Source of the DNA: Apiotrichum sp. Y4204
Taxonomy: Eukaryota; Basidiomycota; Tremellomycetes; Trichosporonales; Trichosporonaceae
Assembly: GCA_025531455.1 (NCBI GenBank)
Contig: JAMYHL010000048.1
Span: 124,001 to 188,000 of the forward strand
Direction of reading: 5' to 3'
DNA: 64,000 nt
The notes under the pieces were generated by a model that was given only the letters and a program-made list of their open reading frames with translations, searched no databases and had not been told where the DNA came from. This document shows positions 46,825 to 57,538 of this stretch, one piece after another. A program made the translations under genes and the position numbers. The first letter of the stretch is position 1; every line of letters starts with the position of its first letter.

Positions 46825-47065
46825 GCCCACTAGCCACAGCCAAGAGCAGCAGTGCTCCGCCTGAAACCGCCTGTACTGGTGGTCCGGGCCCGAGGATAGA
46901 GGTAGAAGCGGCTCGCCGCAGAATGCAAAAGCATAAGCCATACGTGCATGCGCAGGCGTGCCGCAGGCATGCCGACGAGAGTATGGCCCAGGTGAAATCA
47001 GAATGTGTGCATGGTACGGTACCGGGTGTGGCATGGTGTGGCAGCCAGCTGCCCGTATTGCCAGT

Positions 47066-48485
47066 CTATGTTGTAGCTTTCGTCGTCTCTGTTGTGTTCT
47101 CCACGGGCTTGTCTCCTATCTCACCCTCCTGCTTTCCATACGCCTTTTCCCTCGCCTCACTAGCCCGTACACCCGCCTCGACCTCACCCTCAACCTTCTC
47201 ATACGTCGCGCGCGCAAGCAGCGGGTCGCGGAGGACGGGAGGAATACTGCTGTCAGCCTTGTATCATGAGTCTACGCACTCGATGGTCGCACACCCGCGG
47301 ATGACATCGCCCTGGCGCACACCGTTGCGCCGCGGGTCCGTCACCTCGTCGGGGTCTGCCTTTGCTGTCTGTTTCGTCTTCTCCTCTTCAGCAGGCTCCT
47401 TCACGAGGGCAGTGCTTCCCGCACTCTCCTCTTCTCCCGGGAACTTGACCGGCGCAGAGAGCGCGTGCAGCACGCTCTGGACTGACTGCGCGGGCCCTGG
47501 GGTGAGGAGCACGATGAACGGCAAAAGGAGAATGTATCTGGTGTCAGAGCAAACAAGGGGGTCCGTCTACTCACAGAATCGCCCACACGCCCGTCCACAG
47601 CGGCTTGACCACCTCGTCGCGCGCCCACGGCATGATGACCGACAGGGCGAGAATGTTGCTCTGGAGAGACACGCGCTTGACCACATTCCCCTCTGGGTCG
47701 GGGACGGCCGGGGTCTTGGCATACGCCGCACTCGCAAGGGTATCGAGCACGAGGGCCAGATGCGCCTGGAGCAGAAGACTCGTGGCGCCGCGCCGAGCAG
47801 CCGCCGCGGCGAGTCCAGAATCAGGCGCGCGGGGGCGGCCCTCAATCCCCGCCTGAATACCCGGCATCGCCCCCGCCCAGGCAGGCGACACGAGCTGCAC
47901 GACGCGCAGGTCGCGCTCGGGCGGCGCGCGCATCAGGCTGGGCAGGAGCGCAGTGACGAGGTGGAAGTGAAACTGGGCGGGGGTCCATTCGGGGTCCTGC
48001 GCGGGGTCGAGCGGCGCCTGAGGAGGAACAGCGCACTCCCACCCCCCGCCAAGGACAATTGCGTCGACGCGCCGCCCGCCCTCGCCGACTGTCCCCATCG
48101 GTGCGCCTGCCCATTTGCGGACGAAGGCGCGCACGCCGGCCGGCGTGCGCGGGAGCGCTTCGGCATGCAGCGCGGCATGCGGGGAAGAAGAGGCGAGGCG
48201 GAGGGTGTGGAGGACGGTGAGGAGGGGCTGCGGGAGGGCCGGGGGCAAAAAGAGGATGTTGGGGGGGAGCGGGAGGCGGAGGAGTGTGTCGATCAGCGCG
48301 AGCGTGCTCGGTGTTGGCGGAGAGACGATCATGATGAGCTTGCCGCCCGTCCAGTCGCGTTCCCAGATATTCCGCCGCCCCCCCGCGTAGAGCTTTAGGC
48401 CGTACGCCGTGCCTGCCGCGACGGCTGCCAGCGCCAGTGTGCTGTTGTCGACGCCGTCGAGCGCGGTGCTGAGTATTCGGAGCAT
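47066..48485 (-). CDS. Fungal membrane-associated protein, SDR-like (possibly DUF1776 family)
   Basis: Exons 48485-47575, 47537-47280 and 47249-47066 give 450 aa. A hydrophobic segment sits near the N-terminus (STLALAAVAAGTAYGLKLYAGG), and a second at about 297-318 (WTGVWAILYILLLPFIVLLTPG). Between them the sequence has a Rossmann-like look: GGKLIMIVSPPTPSTLALIDTLLRL, VDAIVLGGGWEC, LRVVQLVSPAWAG and SLLLQAHLALVLDTLA. This pattern and length suggest the fungal DUF1776 short-chain-dehydrogenase-like group, but I cannot confirm it, and no clear catalytic YxxxK is visible. The C-terminus is charged and soluble. Intron 2 is only 30 nt. It faces ATP4 tail to tail and shares a 189-bp divergent promoter with VPS71. 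Confidence 0.7.
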
Positions 48486-48674
48486 CGTGGGGTGGGTTGA
48501 TGGGGTGACGACAAGTTTGGTGTGGTCTGTTTTGTGGGTTTTGGGTGGCCACGCGTCGGAAATCTCGTGGACAGGTGATAAAAGTGGAGGCTGCGTCCAG
48601 CTACGGCAACAACAATCTCCACTTCTACTTCTCTCCATTTCTCCCCATCTTTCGCTCCATCCTCACGGCCCACG
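48486..48674. promoter_or_regulatory. Compact 189-bp divergent promoter
   Basis: The start codons of the membrane-associated protein (-) and VPS71 (+) are only 189 bp apart. Both promoters and 5' leaders must fit in this interval, so shared control elements are likely. I see no TATA box. Confidence 0.6.
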
Positions 48675-49118
48675 ATGGTCGCCACCACCGACCTGCAGGC
48701 CCGCCGCCTCCAGCGCCGTCTCGAAGATCTCGAAGTGCGTAATTCGTGAATCTCTCTCTGACAGCAGCGCACCAACCCAACCGACATCCCGGCCAGCTCC
48801 TTCCTCCCGCCCCCACCGCCGGCGGGATCGGCTGCGGCCGCCGCGCTCGCCACCGCGAAGAAGCGGCAGACCCCCAACGTCCGGCGCGCGCTGTACGCCA
48901 AGAAATCCGCGCGCGACTGGCTCGAGGAACTGCCGTCCCAGCCGGTGCCGCCGTATGTGTCGGCCGCGGCCCCGCCACCCAAAGTGCCCCCGCGGAGACT
49001 GTGTGCCTCGTGTGGATACCTCGGTGCCTACGCTTGTAGTCGGTGTGGAGAATGGAGCTGCTCTGCAGAGTGCGTGGCTACTCATGCTAGAGACGGCGGG
49101 TGTGGTGTTGCCCCGTAG
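48675..49118 (+). CDS. VPS71: HIT zinc-finger protein Vps71/Swc6 (ZNHIT1), SWR1 complex
   Basis: Small subunit of the SWR1 chromatin remodeller that deposits histone H2A.Z. Exons 48675-48734 and 48765-49118 give 137 aa; the intron is 30 nt (an alternative acceptor three bases on would drop one Gln). The HIT zinc finger fills residues 97-137 with ligands C100, C103, C111, C114, C119, C123, H127 and C133, spacing as in the family (LCASCGYLGAYACSRCGEWSC). Upstream, TPNVRRALYAKKSARDWLEEL matches the conserved segment that precedes the finger in ZNHIT1/Vps71 rather than other HIT proteins. Shorter than yeast Vps71 (about 280 aa) but close to human ZNHIT1 (about 154 aa). Confidence 0.88.
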
Positions 49119-49288
49119 TCCGTAGGCCACCACTTTCAGAGTGTGACGGCGCTATCCAACCCGGATGTTGTAGAATAGTTGGCATGAGATTCATTGTGAT
49201 ACGGGCATGGCACGGCGTCGCAGTCGTAAATCGTGGGAATGGCTACTAGAATATGGTACTAAGATGTACAAACACTACTGGACATGCT

Positions 49289-50944
49289 TCACTCGGCGAC
49301 AGACGTCGTGCGCCCGCGGACCGAGACACTGACACTCCCCGACGTGCGCCGGCTTCCAGCGCGCTCAGACGACAGGCGCGGCCGGCCACCCGACGTGCGC
49401 GCGCGCTTCGCCGTCGGCGCCACCTCGTCGAGTATGCTGCGCAGCACGCCGTGCACCTGCAGCTCGCGCTTGATCGCCGAGGCGTACTTTTTGTCAAGCA
49501 GCTCGGCGTCTTCCGGAGAGAGGTCCTCAGAGTCGCGCTTGCGTTTCCCCTTTGGCCCCTTGCCGCCCTTTGTCGCTTTCGCTTTTGCCGCCTCGGCCGC
49601 CGCCGCTTCAGCCCGCTTCTCCTCCTTCTTCAAATCAACAATCTTCGCCACAAGGTTTTTATACCGCTTCTCAACGGAGCCGCGGCCAACATCAACGCGC
49701 TCCCCGCCGACCTGCAGCTCGGGGCACTGGCGGCGAAAGCCCTCGTCTGCCTCGCAAAAGCGGTCGGTGAGACGCGACAGACGGGCAAGCACGTCGACGG
49801 CCGGTTCCTCCACCTCGTCGATGCCGAGGCCTGCGTCGAGGTCGAGGTCTGTCTCCGAGTCGTCGGAATCTTCGTCCTCGGAGTCGGTATCGCTTTCGGT
49901 ATGGGAAAACCAAACCGTCTCGTCGAGTTCTTCCAAAACGAGCGGTAGACCTTCGTGGTCGGGGAGGAGGAGGGTCGCGCCACTAAGACAATCCAGCACG
50001 TAGCGCTGCGCGCCCTCGACCCACGTTCGCTCGTTTTGCCACAGGCTGGAGCGCGTCTCAAAGACCATCAGGCTGATGGCGACGTCGGCGGCGACGAGGC
50101 GGATCTCGAGGGCAATGCGGATCGGGTCGGCTGTGTGCCGCGTCTTATCGGCGCGAGGGAGCGCGTGCATGCCCTGCACGCAGTCGGCAAACAGCTTGAG
50201 CGTGTGGATGAGCTGCTGCGCCTCGGTGTAAAGTTCCAACGAGTCGGTAGAGCCCGAGACCAGCACCTCGGTAAGCTGTTGCGCACGCGACAAGAGCGGG
50301 GAGAGCGACTGGTCGAGCTTGAAGACGGACGCGAGTACCGCGTGCTCGATAAACTCGACGGTGGCGTCGCGTGCGTCGGCCGTCGGGTCGTCCAGCTGGG
50401 AATCCGGGATAGCATCTAGGATGCCGTAGAGAATGAATGCGCCCTGGAGGCACGTCTGGAGCGCCTCCCCTGCGTCCTCTTTGCTGATCGCCCCGGGGAC
50501 GGCCTCGCCGCTGAGCGAGAGCGCGCATGCAATCGTCCCGCTGAGGAACCCGGTGGCGAGGTGGCACGTCGCCTCGAGGGCCGCCGGGTCCGTCGCTGCA
50601 TCAGGTGACGCGGCGATGGCGGCCACGAGCTGGGAGTGGAAAGAATGTAGATTTGCGAGCGCCCCGGCGAGCGTGTGTTCCGTGTGTTTCTGCGCCGGGG
50701 TGTCGCGCTCCGCCTCCTCTTCGAGCACGCCGGCAAGCAGGCCGATGCTCTCGAGAAGTGATTTGGCGGGGAGAGAGGGGAAGACGACCTCGTCGCGGCG
50801 CTTGAAGAGGGAGAATACGGTGGTCACGAACGAGACGCGAGCTGCTGGGGCCGGAACTGACATCAGCGATGGGTGGCGACAGAGGGGGGGCTACCCACGC
50901 GGCAGGCCCAGGGAGGGGACGGAGGCCGTCCAGGATGTGTCCAT
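49289..50944 (-). CDS. Unknown helical protein with nuclear-type C-terminus
   Basis: Proposed exons 50944-50899 and 50856-49289, 537 aa (MDTSWTASVPSLGLPLPAPAARVSFV). An alternative start at 50863 (MSVPAPAARV, 524 aa) needs no splice; the spliced form is preferred because the 42-nt intron has a GTGGGT donor and CTGAT branch point and closes in phase. I do not recognise the family. The first 330 residues are predicted helical without repeats (TCHLATGFLSGTIACALSLSG; WQNERTWVEGAQRYVLDCLSG). Then come an acidic run (DTDSEDEDSDDSETDLDLD), a basic Lys/Ala-rich helix, the likely nuclear signal GPKGKRKRDSEDLSPED, and a basic Ser/Arg tail. A nuclear or nucleolar role is inferred from these tracts only. 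Confidence 0.72.
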
Positions 50945-51001
50945 GTGTTGAGGGTGAGTAGTGTGTGGAGAAATGAGAGTGAGTGAGTGACAGAAAGAGA
51001 A

Positions 51002-51022
51002 AGAGAGAGAGAGAGAGAGAGA
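51002..51022. repeat. (GA)n dinucleotide tract
   Basis: Simple GA repeat just upstream of the 537-aa gene, so a CT tract in its promoter or leader. Confidence 0.85.
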
Positions 51023-53978
51023 GGGCGATGCTCGGATGTGCGCTCGATGCTCCGGGGGAATGTTCGACAAAGTCTGTCCCAAACGTCCAAAATAATTTTT
51101 CCTTTTGGCTGAAACGCGAGGGAAGAGAGAGAGAAGGAAGGAAGAGGATCAAGTGGACGGCCAACCGAAAGGAATGACAATAATCTAGTCAACTACAGTC
51201 AACCGCTAGGGGGGCGAGGATGGTGGACAATGAAGTGAGCAACCATCAGGACATCCCGCACACCTCCGAGGTTACCTTTTAGTCGCTTCTCACCACCACA
51301 TGCCGCGTCGTCGACATACACAGCCAGCGAGTGTAGTGAGTTTTGAAGGTGACAGGTCGCAAGCAGCAGAAAACACATACATTCCCCAAAGGGCAAACGC
51401 GGCCCGGTGTGACAGTCCCTTCACGCGGTGGCGGCGGGCTTTTGCTTTGTTTTCGTGACGCTCGGACCTGCGCCACCCCCACAGTGACTGTAACTCAGCG
51501 GCGAGCTGGGCCATGCCTCACGTGATCATCTTGGGGGGTGCCGGATGCTGGCCACTCCTGCTCGCCCTAGTGCCCTTGTCGCCCTCGTCCTCACAAAACA
51601 CCTCGCGTCCTCATGTGTCTCTCGGCACTCATGATGCATGAAGCATGAAGCAAACCGTGTGATCACTGTTTCTGGAGTGTAGCACGATTCCCTTCACTGG
51701 ATACTGGATGCATACTGGGATGCTGTACGCTGTAATCTTGGAATCAGACCCCCGAGTCTTGACCGATCTCCACTGCGCGCCATCTCATGAATCCCATCTC
51801 AATGCACAATGTCGTCACTTGGACTTAACACTCGGCCACCCAAAGCACGAACCTACCAGCCGCGAGACGCCGAGACCCCGAGCGCTCCAGTTGACATCTC
51901 ATCGCGAGCGCCACAATATGCACGATATGCACTGCCCCGACGGCTCGCTCCGCGCCCGGTCTTCCTCACGATTTATATCTCGGAAGGCGCGCCACCAAAG
52001 CGGCGCGCAGACCGGCATATCCGGCTGCAGAGTGGAGAATTGGAGAACAAGACTCTTGCCATCTTGTGACATGGTTCTGCAGCGCTTTGATTCATTCTCA
52101 CTGATCGCTGGTCGTACAGATTATCATCGGGAGCCCAAGACGCCTGAGGCAACTCATCTTCGGACCAGATCGTGCCTTTCGGATGCAAAGCGGAAGTGGC
52201 GTGCAATGTCATTCCGGTACAGTACATTCTTTGCCCGAGCCTCGAGTGCGGAGACTCTCGAAGCTTCATGGTGACAATGTCCCGGCCTCACTGCCGCTCC
52301 TGGTGGAGTGGCAGGGGCCTTGGACCTCGGGTGCACCATTGCAACGTACCTAACGTCTCCGAAACTGATCCGTGAAGGTTGTGGTTGCCGAGCCGACCGG
52401 CGCAGGCAACCAAGTTCAGGAGGCCAGGTCGGAATGCATGCGGAAGTGGTGCGGCAATGATTACTGTGTCTCCTGGTTATTCTGGGCCCAGGCGATGCGA
52501 GGATGGAGTCGTCCTCCGAGGGGGCTAGTTGGATAGCTGCAATCTGCAAATCGGTAGCAGACAGTAGCCGAAACGCGTCGCAGCAAAGTGGCCACGATAC
52601 AATTAACCCAACAGTACTGGTGCAGGAGAGAGACAGAGAGTGTGTGCGCGTTCTTCGCTGCGTCCACCGCTACCACTACATGCACGCACGCCCACGTCGC
52701 TTTCGTGCGCCTCGTAGCCGATACCGATTCAATTGAATTAACACCTACACGCTCGTACGCGCTGATGATATGATGACGTTGGGCATATGGACATGAGGTG
52801 GCCGTGGTGGCGGGCTGGATAGCGACGCCCGTAATGGCTGGCGCGTGCGTGCGAGCGCACTGCCACCGCCGCCGCTAGCTGCGAAACGGCTGGTCCAGTG
52901 GGTATTTCCCACTGTGAATATTGCATGCATGCCAGTCGCGCCGCGCGATGCGCGCCAGCTCGCGCAGCCCGCCAGGCGCCAGTCATCGGGCATGAACTGT
53001 GGATGTGAAGGCGCCTGCGCCGGCGCCAACAATCCGTTCACTCTGTCTCAGGCGCTGCGCTGCGCTCGAGTCGCTGTTGCAAGTCCCCAGCCATTTCGGC
53101 GTCTCTTCGGGAGTGCCGGCCCATTCGCTGGTATCAGGATGTGCCTCAACCCAATTGTCTCTGGGGGCCAATTGAGTTGCTGTTGCTCCGACGCGGATGC
53201 CGCTGCCAGACAGGGGACAAGGCTCGGCCGGCTTGGCCACTTGCATAAACGTTGTGATGGCTGCCCGCCGAGGCGTGCCGTGTGCCATGTCATGTATCAA
53301 AGTCGTGAAAAGGCTGTACACCTCCCCCCTGGACTGTCAATGCTGGGTGGGAATCGCACACTCGGGGAGGAGACGGGGGCGGGCGATGCAGGGCTTGCCG
53401 CGGTGTGCAGGGGGGGTACGAAGGGGGACGAGGAGATGTCAGATGCCGTACGAGCTGTACGAGGGGGACGAGGGGTTGTGTCCGTTGTGGCCGTTTTCCC
53501 TACTCGCTCTGCCGGAACCCAGGAATAGCAGCAAGACATTCTGCGCTATGCCCGACAAAGCGGTCCACCGAAGGGGCTTCGAATGGTGACGGCATGGGCA
53601 GACGCTGCATACTCTCCTTCCAAGCATGCATGCCAAGCTGTCGCTCGCTGCTCGGCCTGCTCGGCGTCCTTGCAGCTTCCAGTGGTGTTATTGTGGCTCA
53701 GGGCCAACAGCCCAATGGTTCGCCCGACAAGCGGTGCACTCGGGGCACTCGGGGGCCACCGCCGCAATTCCAGCAACATCAGCCAGAGCGACTAACCCAC
53801 CCCGCATCATGCCATCGTCGGACACCTTCGACGCACAGCTCCAGAGCTCCAAAAGATGAGCAGCAGAGCAGATGCGCCCAGAGGCTCAAGCTTGTCAAGG
53901 CTTGGCTTGATGCTTGGCCTCTGCCCGACACGCGCCTCCCTGCCGCTCTCGCGCCCCTGGCATACATGGACTCCTGTA

Positions 53979-54014
53979 CGAGCAGAGCAGAGCAGGGCGG
54001 AGCAGAGCAGAGCG
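53979..54014. repeat. AGAGC/AGCAG simple repeat
   Basis: About seven imperfect 5-base units. A complementary-type GCTCTC repeat lies about 60 bases downstream, so the two could partly pair. Confidence 0.7.
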
Positions 54015-54255
54015 GGTGGCGCCACTGATGGCTTTGCAGTGGATGACCACTATTGTTGTTGTTTTTGCCCGTTGCGTTGCCGCTCTCGCTCTCGCTCTCT
54101 CGCTCTCTTGCTCTTCTTCGCGGCCACTTTCCGCGTCCGTCTGCTCGCTCCATGCCTTGCAACAGAAGGAGAGCTCGCGGGGCAGTGCGCGCGATCGCAC
54201 CATTGCACTGCTGCACTCCTGCTGCGCTGCTAGTTCATGCACGCATGCCGCATAG

Positions 54256-54261
54256 TATAAG
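54256..54261 (+). promoter_or_regulatory. TATA box of the secreted glycoprotein gene
   Basis: TATAAG 73 bases upstream of the start codon, at a usual TATA-to-ATG distance. It suggests a regulated, inducible promoter. Transcription start not known. Confidence 0.55.
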
Positions 54262-54328
54262 TATCCACCTGTCCAAGGCGGCACTCATTCCCCCCCACCC
54301 CCTCTTCTAACCTCTCCAACTTGCCACC

Positions 54329-55555
54329 ATGATCCCCTTCCTCCTCGCTCCGCTGCTCGCGACGCAGGTCGCTGCCCAGGCCGGTGTCGTTGCCTCGGGT
54401 CCTAACGGCCCCACCAACCCCGACAAGCCCGAGTTTATGGCTGTCGGCTCCAAGGTCAACCAGACGTCGATGGCGCGCCTCATCACTGCCAACTCGATTG
54501 ATGACTTTTGCATGTACGCGCCCCCCGAGCCCGGACCCGACTCTACCATTGGCAACACCGAACCCATTGTCGTCGCATGGTGCACCAAGCCAAGGAACAA
54601 TGCCCGGTAAGTGATGGTGTTTGAGGTGTAACGTCAACTAACCGCCAGTCTCATTCCCGACGGCACCATCAAGTCTGCCCAGTTCATCAAGACACCAGAG
54701 TACATCCAGGTCTCGGGCTGGTGGGACGGCACCAAGCTCAACATCCCCGCCGGCGACGACGGCGGTGAGCTCGACCCCCACGGCCCAACCGGCGAGGGTA
54801 ACCCCGTGGGTGGCAACGTGACGACCAACGCCGTCGACGGCAAGGACGTGTTCTACGAGGAGTGGATGTCGTTCATCTCGGTCCGCCAGTTCTGTCTTCG
54901 TATCTGTACCGCGAACGGCAAGGTCAACACCGCGCTCATGTGTGAGCACGAGCTCGACGTCATGGGCTGCAACTTTGTCATGGCCATCCCCAACGACGCC
55001 GACACCAAGGACTTTACCTCGTGCGACGGCGACGTTGCCCCGCCCCCAGGTCTCTACCCGCAGCCCGACGGCTCGTACTCGACCTTCCGCCAGCGCTTCA
55101 CCGGCACTTGGGGCGGTGGCGTCCACACCATCGGTAACACTGTCACCCCCTCGGCACCCGCCTTCTTCCCCAAGACGTCCAACTGCAAGACGTACCAGAC
55201 CATCGGCAACGGCATCGACCCGCGCAACCTCGAGGTCACTGCCAAGCCGAGTCTCTTTGCCGAGGGCGCCAGCGCGCCGCCGGTCATGTCGACCGCCTCG
55301 TCCTCCTCCACCGACGCCAGCAAGACGGGCTCGAGCAAGCCTGACGCCACTGCCTCTGGCAAGCCGGACACGAGCAACAAGAACTCGATGACCCCGCTCC
55401 CCGAGCAGACCGGTGGCAGCAAGGAGAGCGGCAAGAGCGACCCCCAGACCCCCGACAACCAGGCCGCCGCCCCCAAGAGCTCGGCTGTCTCCATTCAGTA
55501 CAGCATGGTCGCACTCCTTGGCGCTGTTGCCGGCGGTGCCCTCATCTTCCTCTAA
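54329..55555 (+). CDS. Secreted GPI-anchored protein, 'macrophage-activating glycoprotein' family
   Basis: 394 aa from exons 54329-54606 and 54649-55555; the ATG has a good context (ACCATGA). Signal peptide MIPFLLAPLLATQVAAQ. Conserved family block: DDFCMYAPPEPG, EPIVVAWCTKPRNNARLIPDGTI, then QFCLRICTANGKVNTALMCEHELDVMGCNFVMAIPND and PPPGLYPQPDGSYSTFRQ, ending GGVHTIGNTVTPSAPAFFP. Paired cysteines suggest disulfides. A Ser/Thr/Lys/Pro-rich stalk (about 310-370) follows and then a hydrophobic GPI-attachment tail (SMVALLGAVAGGALIFL). This family is found in tremellomycetes and other basidiomycetes; a cryptococcal member gave the name. The role here is likely a cell-wall or surface protein. At least two N-glycosylation sites are visible (NQT, NVT). 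Confidence 0.85.
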
Positions 55556-57538
55556 GCACATCGCAGAGTGAAGCAAAATATGTTTGACAGCATCCCCCCA
55601 GCAATCCATCACGGACGCTACATCATTTTCTGCCAACGGCCCCGCCCCGCGTCGTCAGTGCTAATAGCCCACCGAGCCGACTTTTCTTTTTCCTGTCCCT
55701 CCATCCGGTCCCAGTGTACGGACATTCGTCGCATTGCCACATTGCCACTGCACCCACACGGACACTCATCATACCCACCCACATCATTGTATCATCTGTA
55801 GAGCGTAGTCCCGTAGCGAACCATCATGCACGTATGCAAATCACAGCACAGTGACGAATCCATTTGGTATAGAGAGTGAAGGCTGGAGTGCCAAGACCGA
55901 GGTGTCGGAGTTGCCAGATCCAGCCCCAGCCATCAGTGGCATTCCCCCTGCCGTGTGAGGTTCTCAAGACGCGACGCACACCGGTGCACGTGCAAAACCG
56001 CGCATGCAGCGCATTGCACCGTTGTGAACAATCCAAACACGCATCAAACAGAGCGCATCACAGCCTCCGGTGCCTGCGCAGGGGATCGGGAAACACTCCG
56101 TCCGGGACTGGCCCGCAAAGGATAGGTGGCGCGGAAACCGTCTTGGCCAGGAGGTAAGTGGCTGCTCGCCGCCTTGGCTGCCCACTGCTATCTGCTTGGC
56201 CGCTTCCACCTCAGCTGTTTGCACCTTGGCTGCTTGGCCAGCACTTGGCGTGGGCCAGCACTTGGCGCTTGGCCGCGACGACAACGACCACTAGGAGAAA
56301 TGTAGAGTGTTTCTGGAATGGCCACATCATCTCCTGCGTGGAACGCTGACACACCATTTCCACGCGCCGCGAGCGTGTCGTTAATCAAATAAATAAGGAT
56401 CAACAACTGTTGTCGTCCGTGCCAGCCATGTCTCACCATCTCCACAATTCCACAATCCTGCCACCCACAGTGGGTCCAGCTCCACCAAGCTTTCTGGCCG
56501 TCAGTGGCGTGGTGGGTTCACGATCAATCGACACGCGCATGGCTGCGTGCTGCATAGCATGGCGAGCACGAGGGATCCCGGCGCCGGCGACAGCGCTCGA
56601 GCGGCCGCCGGCGTCGTCGCGATCGGCCGCGCACCCGCGTGCGGCGGCTCGCATGCACCCTGTTAACTGCTAATATGCTCATGCTGCTCGCCGTCGATCA
56701 TCTTCCCATGCGTCCGGACATGCGGACATGCGGGCACGCGGGCAAGCAATCGAGCACGCACTTGGACATGTGCTCGCTTCGATCGCTTTGGTGCTGCGAG
56801 CTATGTGGATAGTCTAGGACACTACTTGACTAAAATCATGCCCAGGGACAAGCGATGTACACGTGATGCGGCAACTGTCGTGCATGTCGTGCTTGTCATT
56901 TCACAGTGTCATCGCCCGGCTCGGGCATCTCGCGCACCTCGCGCAGCTCGATAAGTTCAACGTCAGGGCACGGCATAGGGCACGGCATACATCATCGGCG
57001 CGGGCGGACGGCCGGAGTCCGTGCCCCGACGACGGCGGAGCGAGCGGGGCGCTAGCCGTGCCTACAGCTTGCAGCTCTGCCCGCGGTGACGTGCATGTGG
57101 CATCGTGAGTGCGGTGGTGCGAGACGGCGACCGGCCGGCTGACGGCCTGACGGGCCTGACGGGGAGAGGCATCCACCCATATGACGTAGCTCCGAAAAAA
57201 GTTTGAACCTTCCACTTCAGCACTCTGGAGAGCTGGGTGGGACCTGGGAGCGCTGTCAGCTGGCAGAGCTTGATGTCTGCATTAATCAGATTTCCCTTCC
57301 TGGCCCCGCTAGTTCCAGTTTACGGCGCAGGACCTGGCGACCACGGAGACCCGCTGTGCTGAGTGATCTGAGTGAAAGTAAACGGAGACCTGTGACCGAT
57401 GGAATAAAAGATGCAGTGGAGCAAACATCTACCCCCCGAGACGTTCCCATCACTTCACCTACAGCCCCAGCTTCACACCCAGCTTCAATTGCCATCTCAC
57501 CTAGCCAACTGGCCACAACTGTATCCACATTAACCACG
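55556..57538. other. Intergenic region between glycoprotein and sugar transporter
   Basis: About 2 kb, no gene supported. Holds the upstream region of the transporter. Several short repeats (for example CAGCACTTGGC twice near 56230-56265) but no element recognised. Confidence 0.55.

Larger units (their letters stand above)
50945..54328. other. Long intergenic region upstream of the secreted glycoprotein
   Basis: About 3.4 kb with no gene I can support. Frames of up to 227 aa exist (for example 51708-52274 and 52845-53528), but their translations are compositionally random and have no domain, splice pattern or codon bias like the neighbours. The last 400 bp holds AGAGC-type repeats (53979-54014) and GCTCTC-type repeats (54075-54112) before the TATA box. 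It may be a large regulatory region or encode a non-coding RNA. Confidence 0.55.

Noticed and set aside
51708..52274. 188-codon open frame in the long intergenic region
   Set aside because: Random composition, no domain, no splice structure; other frames of similar length overlap it.
57190..57215. GGTTCAAAC followed by a T-run (minus strand), tRNA-like end
   Set aside because: No T stem, D arm or anticodon stem upstream.
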